Positions 23,601 through 36,771 of a stretch of DNA of 64,000 nt are shown here, piece after piece. The notes beneath the pieces were generated by a model that saw nothing but the letters and a program-made list of their open reading frames with translations, did no database searches and was not told the origin of the DNA. The translations under genes and the position numbers were made by a program. Source of the DNA: Chionoecetes opilio (Eukaryota; Arthropoda; Malacostraca; Decapoda; Majidae); NCBI GenBank assembly GCA_016584305.1, contig JACEEZ010024114.1, forward strand, positions 237,001-301,000, written 5' to 3'. Numbering within the stretch: position 1 is the stretch's first letter; each line of letters begins with the position of its first letter.

Positions 23601-26600
23601 CTAGTCCCTGCTAAACGGGACCAAGCTGGGGGCGTGGCAGCATGGTCCCCTTGTAGCAGGGGCCATGTAGCCACATGGGCTATGGTGGTAGTGGTGGTAG
23701 CAGTGGTGGTGCCAGGCGGTGGCGTGGCAGCATGGTCCCCTTGTAGCAGGGGCCATGTAGCCACATAGCTATGGGGGGTAGTGGTGGTAGCAGTGGTGGT
23801 GCCAGGCGGTGGCGTGGCAGCAGGTCCCCTTGTAGCAGGGGCCATGTAGCCACGTAGCTATGGTGGTAGTAGTGGTGGTAGCAGTGGTGGTCCCAGGCTG
23901 TGGCGTGGCAGCATGGTCCCCTTTTTAGCAGGGGCCATGTAGCCACGTAGCTATGGTGGTAGTGGTGGTAGCAGTGGTGGTGCCAGGCGGTGGCGTGGCA
24001 GCATGGTCCCCTTGTAGCAGGGGCCATGTACCCCACGTAGCTATGGTGGTAGTGGTGGTAGCAGTGGTGGTGCCAGGCGGTGGCGTGGCAGCATGGTCCC
24101 CTTGTAGCAGGGGCCATGTAGCCACGTAGCTATGGTGGTAGCAGTGGTGGTGCCAGGCTGTGGCGTGGCACCATGGTCCCCTTGTAGCAGGGGCCATGTA
24201 GCCACGTAGCTATGGTGGTAGTGGTGGTGGCAGTGGTGGTGCCAGGCTGTGGCGTGGCAGCATGGTCCCCTTGTAGCAGGGGCCATGTAGCCACGTAGCT
24301 ATGGTGGTAGTGGTGGTGGTAGCAGTGGTGGTGCCAGGCTGTGGCACCACCACAATTCGAAGGGCTTGGCGGCTACTGACCCCAGTTCTGTCAAGGGCTC
24401 CGACGAGATCAGGGGATAGGACGGACTTCGTGCCCCGTGTCCTCAATCGCTTTGGTGGAGAAGCGACCCCGGCGTCGGAAGAAGAAGTCGATGTGTTGGC
24501 AGCGTTGGCTGGACTTGATGACTCGGACGATGACGACTCCAGCTCCACCATCTCTTCTCCTTTTTTGGGTCTGTTGACGGCTACGTGAGGAGAGAGCTTT
24601 CACGTCGGCAAACCGACTCTTTTCAGCTTCTTGTCCAGACCAGCCATCGAACCCGCCTCCCCTTCTCCCGCGGGGGCAAGAGGAATTCCTTGTCTTCAGG
24701 AATGGTCATCAGAGTGAGGGCGTCGGAGTGGGCGATGTCCAAAAGGTCTGGGAGACTTTCTTGGAAGGTCTTCTGTTTTTCGGCAGGCGTGACTCCAGAG
24801 TTATTCTTGCTTTTGCTCAGGATCTTCCACTTGTCGAAAAGTCCAGTAATCTTCCTCCTCACGCTAGTTTCTGCGATGGTGGGGATCCTAGCTCGTGTCC
24901 AGAAGTCAAGGACCTCCTTTGCAGCCTCAGCTGCACTCTGCTGCACCGTCTTCTTCTCTTCCTTGTGTGCGTAGAAAAATAGTCGTAAAACGTAAAACGG
25001 GAAGTTTTGCTCCTGTGATAGTAGGAACACTATGGCCAAGAAGCCAAACTTCAGTTTGCTTTCTCGTGGTCATGACCTGAGGGCGAAAAGAGGAAATGTT
25101 CAAGATCGATCCCCCCACCTCTAAATATCAACCAATTTGCCTGAAACTTTGCACACGACAGTTTCTAAGTACAAGGCAGAATACCACAAAAGTACGTGAA
25201 AAAATATTGACTTTGAAAAATTACCCCTATGCGCTATTGGCACCCTAATGGTCCCCTTGTAGCAGGGGCCATGTAGCCACGTAGCTATGGTGGTAGTGGT
25301 GGTAGCAGTGGTGGTGCCAGGCTGTGGCGTGGCAGCATGGTCCCCTTGTAGCAGGGGCCATGTAGCCACGTAGCTATGGTGGTAGTGGTGGTAGCAGTGG
25401 TGGTGCCAGGCGGTGGCGTGGCAGCATGGTCCCCTTGTAGCAGGGGCCATGTAGCCACGGGAGCTATGGTGGTAGTGGTGGTAGCAGTGGTGGGTGCCAG
25501 GCTGTGGCGTGGCAGCATGGTCCCCTTGTAGCGGGGGCCATGTAGCCCCGTAGCTTTTGGTGGTAGTGGTGGTAGTGTGGTGGTGCCAGGCTGTGGCGTG
25601 GCAGCATGGTCCCCTTGTAGCAGGGGCCATGTAGCCACGGAGCTATGGTGGGAGTGGTGGTAGCCAGTGGTGGTGCCAGGCTGTGCGTGGCAGCATGGTC
25701 CCCTTGTAGCAGGGGCCATGTAGCCACGTAGCTATGGTGGTAGTGGTGGTAGCAGTGGTGGTGCAGGCGGGGGGCGTGGCAGCATGGTCCCCTTGTAGCA
25801 GGGGCCATGTAGCCACGTAGCTATGGTGGTAGTGGTGGTAGCAGTGGTGGTGCCAGGCTGTGGCGTGGCAGCATGGTCCCCTTGTAGCAGGGGCCATGTA
25901 GGGCCCCGTAGCTATGGTGGTAGTGGTGGTAGCAGTGGTGGTGCCAGGCGTGGCGAGGCACCATGGTCACCTTGTAGCAGGGGCCAGTAGCCACGTAGCT
26001 ATGGTGGTAGTGGTGGTAGCAGTGGTGGTGCCAGGCTGTGGCGTGGCAGCATGGTCCCCTTGTAGCAGGGGCCATGTAGCCACGTATCTATGGTGGTAGT
26101 GGTGGTAGCAGTGGTGGTGCCAGGCGGTGGGTGGCAGCATGGTCCCCTTGTAGCAGGGGCCCTGTAGCCCCGTAGCTAGGTGGTAGTGGTGGTAAACAGT
26201 GGTGGTGCCAGGGGGGTGGCATGGCACCATGGTCCCCTTGTAGCAGGGGCCATGTAGCCACGTAGCTATGGTGGTAAATGGTGGTAGCAGTGGTGGTGCC
26301 AGGCGTGGCGAGGCACCATGGTCCCGGCGCAGCAGGGGCTACACCCGAACACTGTTGTTCTCGCATCAGGGTTGTATCATAATAACACAACAATAATAAT
26401 AGTAATAATAATAATTATCACATTGGGCCCCTTAGTAGTAGTAGTAGTAGTAGTACCATAGATCCAAATTTAGTCGCCACCTGCCCTAATGTGCCAGCGC
26501 CATATATACGAATAAGCATCATCTGATGTGTAGGGGCCCCTGAAGATGATACACAGTAGTTTATACAGACTTAAACTACCCTGTTTCGTATTGTTTTATG

Positions 26601-29600
26601 CTTTGTAGTTGCAAGTAATACGGTTTTAAAAATTTCCCTACTCGTTTTTTTCCCCACGGGCGACGACGGGGGAGGACACTGGAACATAAACACTAGATGG
26701 CAACCTTATTGTGGTGCCATCTGTGATATTTTGTAATTTATTCATTTACAGTAAAACCTTATAAATCGGCACAATAGGGGCTCTGGCCTTGCCGAGTTAT
26801 GCAATGTGCCGAGTATGCAATGTCCTCCTTGATAGGGTTATAGAAAGAAAAAATTAATGAAAAAAAATTGTAAATCAGTAGTGGTAAAAGCATAAAAAAA
26901 AAAACTTCCAGTGAACGGTAGGAATGTGCTATTGATATCAAACCAGCACAAATAGCACGCATGGATGGACCTGCATCCATCCTTGCCCGCACTTTCACCT
27001 TTTCCTGCAGGCTCAGGCTCTTCAATTTTTCATTCCCTTTGGGTGGAGACACCCTTGAGGAGGAGCTGACATCTGATATACAGTACTGTATGATGTAATC
27101 CCAAAAACACGTAAATTAGTTTGGCAAAGTAAAGCAAAAGGGGTGGGGGTACAGCGGTGGCTGAAGCCGTGTTTTGGTCAAGCACCGTCTTTGGGTACGA
27201 ACCCAATCCAATAACACTTGCTGAAATGTGTGTTATACTACTTTGTGATATTGTTGCAATGTTTTGCATTGATTTTATTCGGCTCCTACCAAGCTTGTTG
27301 TGTTTTTGAAGCAGAAACCAATCCCCTTTTCAATTTAGACAAAAAACGGAAAATTCGTATCCAAGACGGTGCTTTGACAACATAAGCACGGCTCAGGGTG
27401 AAGCCTACACGCTGGTTCCCGACTTGCTTTACTTTGCCCATTTACGTGCAAACAAAACGACCTACGGTGCCTTATCGTGCACGGGTTGGGTGACGTCCAA
27501 AGGTCCTGAATATTGCCCCTGTGTCACGGGACACCCGCCCGGGCGCTAGGGTGTCGAGGAATTTTCCGGAGCAGATAGAATTGTGCAGAGCACCGCCAAT
27601 AGGGTCATGGAAACGAGGAGAGCAAACCGGAAGGATATACCCAGTTTCCCCCACGCAGACCTTGGCGCCCCCCCACCCCTAACGTTCACCACCATTTCCC
27701 CTCCACAGCATGGGCCCCTAGCAACAAGGGAGTACTTCTTTAACAAGTAACCGGAAAGTGTCGGTTGAAGAAGGAAGAACCTAGGGACAAGCCACTGAAG
27801 GCGATGGAAGGCCCACCATGCGGATCCACCACCTGATGAATGTCAGCCTTTCGCGATACACCCCGCTTGATTCCCTTGGCCTTTTGTGATTGCAGTGAAG
27901 ACCGAGCTGGACACCATGGAGCCCAAAGGGTATTATCCGCTGGCGAGACCGTCTCCGTGGTGTCACCCACTGGTGGTCGTCGCAAAGGCCCAAAAAGAGG
28001 AGTCTGTATTAACACAAAACCTCTCGAAGTTTAAAAAGCCAGTGTCCCTTCCTGCGCACCCGTCGTCCACACCTTTGTGGCGATACGCAGGTGGATCCAA
28101 AGCTCGGTACTTTCGACGCTGGACGCCCTCGCGGCTACTGGCAGATCCCTCTGGCCGAGGATGATCCCGCCACCGACCACCTTCATTACTCCCCACGGAC
28201 GTTTCCGCTACTCCGAGGCCCAATGGGTTTCGCTTGCACGGGAGACGCCTATTGCTTACGAGGAAACATCGCGTTTCAGGGAGTGATGCGGTGTTTTGAT
28301 GGTAGTGGACGACATTCTATTACGACGAGGAATACCTCACACACTTCGCCGTATCAACGTGTCTGGCCCGGGGTAAGGCCCACGGGGATTACGCTAAACG
28401 CCGAGAAGCTTGTTCTCGCCGCACCGGAGGTGCCCTTTGCGGCTACAAGCTCTCCCACGATGACATCGGCCCGCAGACCCAGAGAAGGTCCCCTGCCATC
28501 ACAGACTTCCCAAGCCAGAAACCTGACAGACCCCAGGTCTTTTCTGGGGCCTCACAAACCGTTGCGAGTTCACGCCCCGAAATTTCCTCTGCTGCTGCAC
28601 CCCTCCTCCCGCTGATGAGCCCCAAGAGGACCTTTCTGTGGACTCCTGATCATGACCAAGCCTTCCAGAGGGTCAAGGAAGCCTTGTCTAGCCCACCGGT
28701 CCTCCCCACCTTTGACCCGGCCCTACCCACTGTTCTGCAAACAGATGCCTCGCGACTGTATGGTCTCGGGTATGCCCTCTTGCAGGACCACGGTGGAGGA
28801 CGGTTCCGACTCGTTCAGTGTGGCTCGCGCTTCCTAACGGACACAGAGACCCGCTACGCCACCGTCGAGTTGGAGCTGCTGGCCGTAGTGTGGGCCATGA
28901 CAACGTGCAAGTACTACCTCGCCTGTTTGCAGCACTTTGACCTCGTCACCGATCATCGCCTGCTCGTCCCCATCCTCAACCAGTATTCCTTAGACGCCAT
29001 AGAGAACCCACGTCTTCAGCGCCCGAAGGAGAAGATCCTGTCGTTTGTCTTCACTGCAGTGTGGCACTCGGGTAAGGAGCTCTGCATCCCAGACGCTCTT
29101 TCCCGCGCCCCTGTCTGCCATCCGACGCCAGAGGACGACGTCTCTGACGCTGAAACAGGTCTCTACGTCAGGAACATGGTGACCCTGCGGGCTATGTAGT
29201 CCCTGGGTGGCACGGCAACGTCAGAAACCGAAGACTCGCCCCCCAACGGCAATCTGGCGCTCGAGGAACTCCGCCTCGCGGCCCGGGATGATCCCTACTA
29301 CACCGAGCTTCTTCAGTGTGTGAGGAAAGGGTTCCCAGTGACCGCTACACCCTTCACAACGCCCTGCGCCCGTATTGGAAAGTACGGGAGGACCTGTACT
29401 GTGACCAGGACCTCGTCCTGTACGGGGCTCGGGTGGTCGTCCCCGCTGCCCTTCGCCGCCGCGTGTTAGCTCGCCTGCATGACAGTCATCGCGGAGCCGA
29501 AGCTACCAAGCGCTGGGCGAGGCAGGCGGCGTATTGGCCCGGCATTGACGCTGACATAATCAACACCGTTCGTGCCCGTGCGCCGTGCCGGGTGATGCAG

Positions 29601-32600
29601 CCCAGCTTACAGAAGGAGCCCCTGCCGTGTGACGAGAACCCTACCAGGCCCTTCGAGTCGGCGTCTGCGGACTTTTTCCACACTGCGGGGAAGCCCTTCC
29701 TTGTGGTTGTCGACCGACACTCTGGCTGGCCTGTGGTGGTTTCCTGCGGCTCGGACACGACGTCCGCTGCCACCATCCGTCACTTCCGCCACCTGGGAGT
29801 ACCTGTATGCCTACGCACGGATGGCGGTCCCCAGTTTACTAGTCGGGAGTTTTCCGGATTCCTGGAGCGTTGGGGTGTCCGTCATGCTGTGTGGACGCCC
29901 CACTACCCACAGTCCAACGGCCACGCCGAGGTGGCTGTGAAGTCCATCAAGCACCTCATCCTGAAAGTGGCCCCTTCAGGAAACCTGGACTGTGATGCAT
30001 TCGATAGAGGACTACTAGAGCTCAGAAACACTCCCAACCACACCGGTCATTCACCAGCCCAGATTCTGTTTGGGCATCCCCTCCGTTCCTGTGTCCCGGC
30101 TCACGCCACGGCCTTCGCAGAAAAGTGGCATGCCAGGGCCGAGAGCCTTGACCGCCGGGCTGCCACGCGTGCCTGTGATGCTACGTCGAGGTATGACGAA
30201 CATGCTCGACCTCTCCCACCGCTGGCGCTCGACGATACAGTCCGCGTACAGGACCCAATCACGAAACGTTGGGACAAGGTGGGCACTGGCAGGTCCCGAG
30301 ACTACCTTGTCAGGATGTCCAGCGGCTGTGTATGGTGGAGAAATCGCCGCTTCCTCCGGCCAACACCACCAACACCCCATTCTGAGAACCCGCAGTCCAC
30401 GGATGGAGCTAAGCTGCCTGGTGGACCTTCCCCGGAAGCAGAGTCGCCTCAATCTGCTTTACCTCGTCGTTCTGCCAGGATCAAAACCAGGACGGACGCT
30501 CAAGGCCTAGGTCGGCTATGAGCGCAATGCGGGGAAGGAGATGTTGGTCATTGTATTACGGCAACATTGCATTTCTGTATGTTTGGCAACGTCGGGTAAC
30601 CGGCGTTCCTAACTTCCCGTCAGTTTGTACCGACGCGCCGTAGGCTTCGAACCCCGCTGTACTACATTCCTCTGTCCTCCTTGAAATAAGAACTTACAGG
30701 ATATCTATAGTGTTTCTGTCCTTCTGTCCCCTCTAACCGTAAGGACCCACGGATACACCTATAGGCTACAGCAAGTAAACAAAATAAAATAAAAAGTTAG
30801 AAGAGATGATATGAAGTAGCAAGTAAACCAAAGAAAAGAAAAAGTTAGAAGAGATGATATGAAGTAGCAAGTAAACCAAAGAAAAGAAAAAGTTAGAAGA
30901 GATGATATGAAGTAGAAAGTAAACCAAAGAAAGTAAAAAGTTAGAAGAATTGATATGAAGTAGAAAGTAAACCAAAGAAAATAAAAAGATTATAAAACTA
31001 AAACAAACTACAAAAATAAATACTTATAATCTGGGATAAATTGAACAGCATAATTAACCCCTTGAGGCCCAGAACGTAATTTTCATTGTAATATAGCCAC
31101 CATTCAACAAGTTTAATGAACATAAGGACTAATTTTATATAGATATGACCTGTTTAATATCCTTGGCCGCTAACTAATTTGGTTTATTGAGTAACTTTTC
31201 CGTAGTTGTATGGCCAATAACAGACTATTTCATATAGCAAAGGAAAGATCTGGGCGTGAAGAGGTTAACCCCTTCACGCCCAGATCTTTCCTTTGCTATA
31301 TAAAATTGTCTGTTGTCGAGCCATTAAATTACCAAAACGAACTTAATATACCAAATTAGTTAGTGGACAAGGATACTAAACAGGTCATATCTATAAAATG
31401 TTGCTTATATTCACTAAAATCGTCTAATGGTACCCAAATTACAATGGAAATTACGTTCTGGGCCTCAAGGGGTTAAAAGATAGTAGCAAAGATCTCCTCA
31501 CCCACCTGGCTATATCAAGTCGTAGGAAGGTGGAAAAATAGAAACAGAAAGAGAGTTCCAAAGTTTACCAGTGAAAGGGATGAAAGAGTAAAGATACTGA
31601 TTAACCCTTGCATAGGAAGATGGACAGAATAGGGATGATGCATAGGAAGATGGACAGAATAGGGATGATGCATAGGAAGATGGACAGAATAGGGATGATG
31701 CATAGGAAGATGGACAGAATAGGGATGATGCATAGGAAGATGGACAGAATAGGGATGAGAATGAGTAGAAAGTCTTGTGCAGCGAGTACCAAAGCGCTCC
31801 TGACCCACCTGGCTATAGCAGCTGAAGAGTCTGTGTAGCCTGACAGGGCTGAAGAACATGAATGGCACGATGATCTCGATGACGTAGGTGACGGCCACAC
31901 AGAGACGGTGCCACCAGTCCGGCAGCATGAAGAAAAGCCGGGCCAAGGGGGTGGGGAGGCACTGGGACTCATAGTGCAGGGGAAGGGCTGCGGACGGGCA
32001 CATATATCACCACCCATTCACCATTACTAACTAAGGATTAAGTGCAGGGGAGGGGCTGGGGACGGGCACATCTATTACCACCCATTCACCATTACTAACT
32101 AAGGATTAAGTGCAGGAGAGGGGCTGGGGACGGGCACATCTATTACCACCCATTCACCACCATGAGGATTAAAAAGTCAAGTATCAATATAGTAGTGCTT
32201 TCTCTCTCTCTCTCTCTCTCCTTCTTTTACATCACAAGGGACTGGCCAAGGACAAATAAAAGAAGTAAAAAAAAGCCTGCTACCATGAGACAACTGTGAT
32301 AATGAGAAAAAATACAAGAGTGAAAAATGAGCACAAAACAAAGCTCTATCCCTATCAAAGCTAACTTCCCCTTAAGCCCCTTCACGCCCGGATCTTTCCT
32401 TTGCTATGGGCCTCAAGGGGTTAAAAAGTCAAGTACGTATCAATATATTACAGCCCTATCTGCCACTTATCACTTGAGGAACCAATTGTGACCTAACCCA
32501 ACCATATATGATCTAAATTAGACCTAACCTGATGTACCAATATTACCCTCCAGGCACCACCATCAACTAAGCATTAACCCCTTGAGACCCCAGAACGTAA

Positions 32601-33983
32601 TTTCCATTGTACTTTGGGTACCATTAGACAATTTTTAGTTAATATAAGCAATATTTCATAGCTATGACCTGTTTAGTATCCTTGTCCACTAACTAACTTG
32701 GTATATTAAGTTACTTTTCGTAATTTTATGGCTCAACAACATACATTTTTATAGCAAAGGTTAAGATCTGGGCGTGAAGGGGTTAAAATGTCAATTATTA
32801 ATATATTACAGTGCTCTCGGCCACTTATCACTTGAGGAACCAGTTGAGACCTAACCCAACCATACATGACCTAAATCAGACCTAACCTGATGTGCCTATA
32901 TTACTATCCAGTCACCACCATCAACTAAGGATAACCCCTTCACGCACAGATCTTTCCTTTGCTATATAAAACTATCTGTTGTTAGCCATACAATCACGAA
33001 AAGTAACTAAATATACCAAATTAGCTAGCGGACAAGGATACTAAACACGTCATATCTATAACATATTCTTATATTCATTAAAATCATCTAATGGTACCCA
33101 AATTACAATGGAAATTACGCTCTGGGCCTCAAGGGGTTAAGAAGTCAAGTCTCAATATATCACAGCGCTCTTTGCCACTTATCACTTCAGGAACCAGAGA
33201 CCTAACCCAACCATACTTGAACTATAGCCGCCACACGTTACGTTGGCGAAAATTGGGCCCTTTCACTCCCCCTTCCGAACGCACGGGATTGGCCGAGGTG
33301 TTGGGTGTTGGGTGCTTTCGGGCGTACCTTGGAGTAAGGCATTCTCACCCAACACCCAACACCTCAGCCAATCCCGTGCGTTCGGATGAGGGTAGTGAAG
33401 GTGGCCCATTTTTGCAATTTAACATGTGGCGACACTAGATTAGACCTAACCTGGTGATTGATTGATTTAATGCCAAAAAAAGGGAGAAATGTGCCAGACA
33501 TCAGAGATCATATGGCACTACGGCAAAGCATAACAAGGGGAGGGGTTATAGAGAAAGAGTGAAACGGTGAGGGAAGGGGAAAGAACGGATTGTTACAGCA
33601 GGATGATCAGATGCAGGATGTGTATTTGTTGGAGGAAGGAGACTAAATTACTCAGGGAGAAGGAGGGGGATTCCGTGACGACATCCGCAAGACAGGGAGG
33701 TCGGGAAAGGGAGGACAAATGAGGGAAGGAACTGGAACGGGCAGTAGTAAGATGGGGGCAGGATATTAGGACATGTTGGACAGTGAGAGGAGCCTAGTGT
33801 TATTGACAGTACAGTAAAACCTCTCATATTCGGACTAATTGGGCCAAGGAGTGGTCCGAGTAATGCAAGGATCCGAATAATGGGGGGATTATATATGGGG
33901 GGGATATGTATTTAAAAAAAAAAAAAAAAAAATCTAGGTGTATAGCTATGTAGGTAGAAAATGTCGACCCCTAAACAAATTAA

Positions 33984-34073
<90 letters not shown>

Positions 34074-36643
34074 ATAATGTCCGAGTCCGAATAATGAGGG
34101 TCCGAATACGAGAGGTTTTACAGTAGTTCTATGAGGTTTGTTTGACCCACCCGTCAGGCCCCACCAGGTAGGACAGCCACTCTGGAGCTTCACCACGCCC
34201 GAGGCAAACATGAGCCGGAAGAGTGCCCAGCGGATCAGCCACATGGTCACCAGGTTCCGGGGCCGGTACTCAGACCAGCTCCGGCGACTCACCGGCGCCA
34301 CCAGGATGGTCAGGAAGCCAACCTCCAGTAGCAGTATGTCCCTGCAAATACACAGGCACAGGTGATGCTAGGTGATAAATATTATTGTTTTAAAATCTGA
34401 CATGTCTAGCTTTAAGGGGAGCATCAGGCAAAAATATTGAGTAAAATCGGTAAAATATGAAAAAATCTGAAAAAGGTCCTGAGTAATAGCCTGGCCTTTA
34501 GCAGTAACATATTGTAGTTTTACCGCAAAATTTTTAATACAGTATTTACGTAGTTATAGCTATTTTTACAGCTGTTTACATTTCTTTTTCTTTTGTGAGA
34601 CCCTTTCTGAAACATGAATCAGTAATGTAAAAGATAAGAATCAGTAAACAGAAACATGAATCAGTAAGGAAAGAATGCCTGAAAACAATTTCATAATCTT
34701 CTAGAGCACGAGCCTTAAAGTAATCGTCCAGACCCATTTTTTCTTTGCATAATTATGTTGAATGTTCATTCAAAATACCTAATCCACAAAAAAATATTCA
34801 TTTTCACGCCTTATTTCCCTAAAAACATGACTTTTGTAAAAAGCGCGGGAAAAACAACAGCCACATTCCAGCCGTGGCGCGAAACTTGCTGGCGACGACA
34901 CAAGAGGTAAGCCTCCCAGCCCCGCCCGACACAGACACACGGAGACTCTGAGATAAATGTAGTACTTGGGGAATTTTGGGTGCTTCTGGTATATTTTTTG
35001 TGCGACACGGCACATACTTGCATCCTGCATGGGCACGGCAAGAAAGCCGTGCCATTCCCGAGAGCTAAGCACCCATTCACAACCCACACGGCGACGATAT
35101 ATGTGTGCAGACCTTTGGAGCGACAGGGAGCGGCTGGTAGTAGCCAGGGTACTGCAGCCCTCTCATCTCGGTGGCCTTGCTACTACCCGCCGCTCCCCGC
35201 CGCTTGCCGCCGCTGCACACATCTGCACACATATATCGTCGCCCCACAGTTTGCAAATGGGTGCTAAGCTCTCAGTAAAGGCACAGCCCCCACGCTGCAC
35301 CCACACAGGATGCAAGTACATGCCACATCGCACAAAAAAAATATCAGAAACACCCAAAACTTCCCAAGTACTACATTTTTCTCAGAGTCTCCGCGCATAT
35401 GTATCAGGCGGTGCTGGGAGGCTCCCTGTTGTGGCGTCGCCGACCCATGGTGCGTCGTCTGCTGATAAACAGTTGTGTTTTGAGAGCACGGGGAATTTAC
35501 AGATTTTGAATGCGGATCATTTAAAAACGGGTGACTGGATGCAAAATGTGACAACATATTGTTGATATACTCGATCATGGCTATATTTTGACTGCATTAA
35601 ATCAGGAATGATGAAATGGTCTGGACGATTACTTTAATATTCTCTCTCTCTCTCCCTCAGAAATCCCCCCCCCACACACACACACAAGTAGCTTACCACT
35701 GGAACCAGAGGAAGGTCTGCCCCACCTGGTAGAAGGAGAGGTAGGTGCCCCACAACACCAGGAACAGCATCGCCGTGCACCAAGACTTCCAAACCATCCT
35801 GTGAAATATATAGTAATTTCACGTCTTCGTCCATATTCTTCCATAAGAACATAAAAAAATAAGGAAGCTACAAGAGGCTGTGAGACCTACACGTGGTAGT
35901 TCCTGTTACTTAACACTACCTACATCCACCTTTCATCCCAAAACACACCTTACCAGTTACCACACACCCTACCACACTAGACACACCCTACCACACTAGA
36001 CACACCCTACCACACTAGACACACCCTACCACATTATACACACCCTACCACACTAGACACACCCTACCACACTAGACACACCCTACCACACTAGACACAC
36101 CCTACCACATTATACACACCCTACCACACTAGACACACCCTACCACACTAGACACACCCTACCACACTATAGTCTTTTTTTCTAAGAGGTGAAAATTCCA
36201 TTCTTAAGTTTCATGCTTAAAATTATGCCCATGTTTATCTGATATGGTTACCTATGATAAAATACAACTGAAAGTAAGAAGAACCGTAGTATTCCCCTCT
36301 CCTGGCATCAAATATCAGTCAGTAAGCAGTAAGGGGTCAGGATTTTTCACATCATAAAGAAAATAGACTATAAACTCACCCTATGAAGCTGAGAAGTGTT
36401 GCGGCGAGGGACATGAGCTCCATCATATAGGACACATTGAGGCCCACGTAGGAGGAGAAACAGAGCAGCGTCAGCTTGTCAAAGAAACACTGCTTGGGGT
36501 ACTTGAGGTTGGGCAGCTGGGTGTGGGCGGGAAGGATGCCTCTCTCGCCGTACAACCCTGGAAATAAGACACGATGGATGAATGAATGTAGTGAACCAAA
36601 TCTTACAAAAAGCCGTTTCGGGGCTAAAAATGAGAAAAAAGAA

Positions 36644-36733
<90 letters not shown>

Positions 36734-36740
36734 AGAGAGA

Positions 36741-36771
<31 letters not shown>

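Noticed and set aside
23399..26393. Minus-strand frames reading [18 protein letters not shown]
   Set aside because: Translation of the 89-bp repeat, with frame changing each unit.
31611..31760. Five identical 30-bp repeats considered as a CRISPR array
   Set aside because: Repeats are contiguous with no spacers, and the DNA is eukaryotic.
33938..34126. Lysine-rich frame
   Set aside because: Translation of poly(A) inside a pogo-like MITE.
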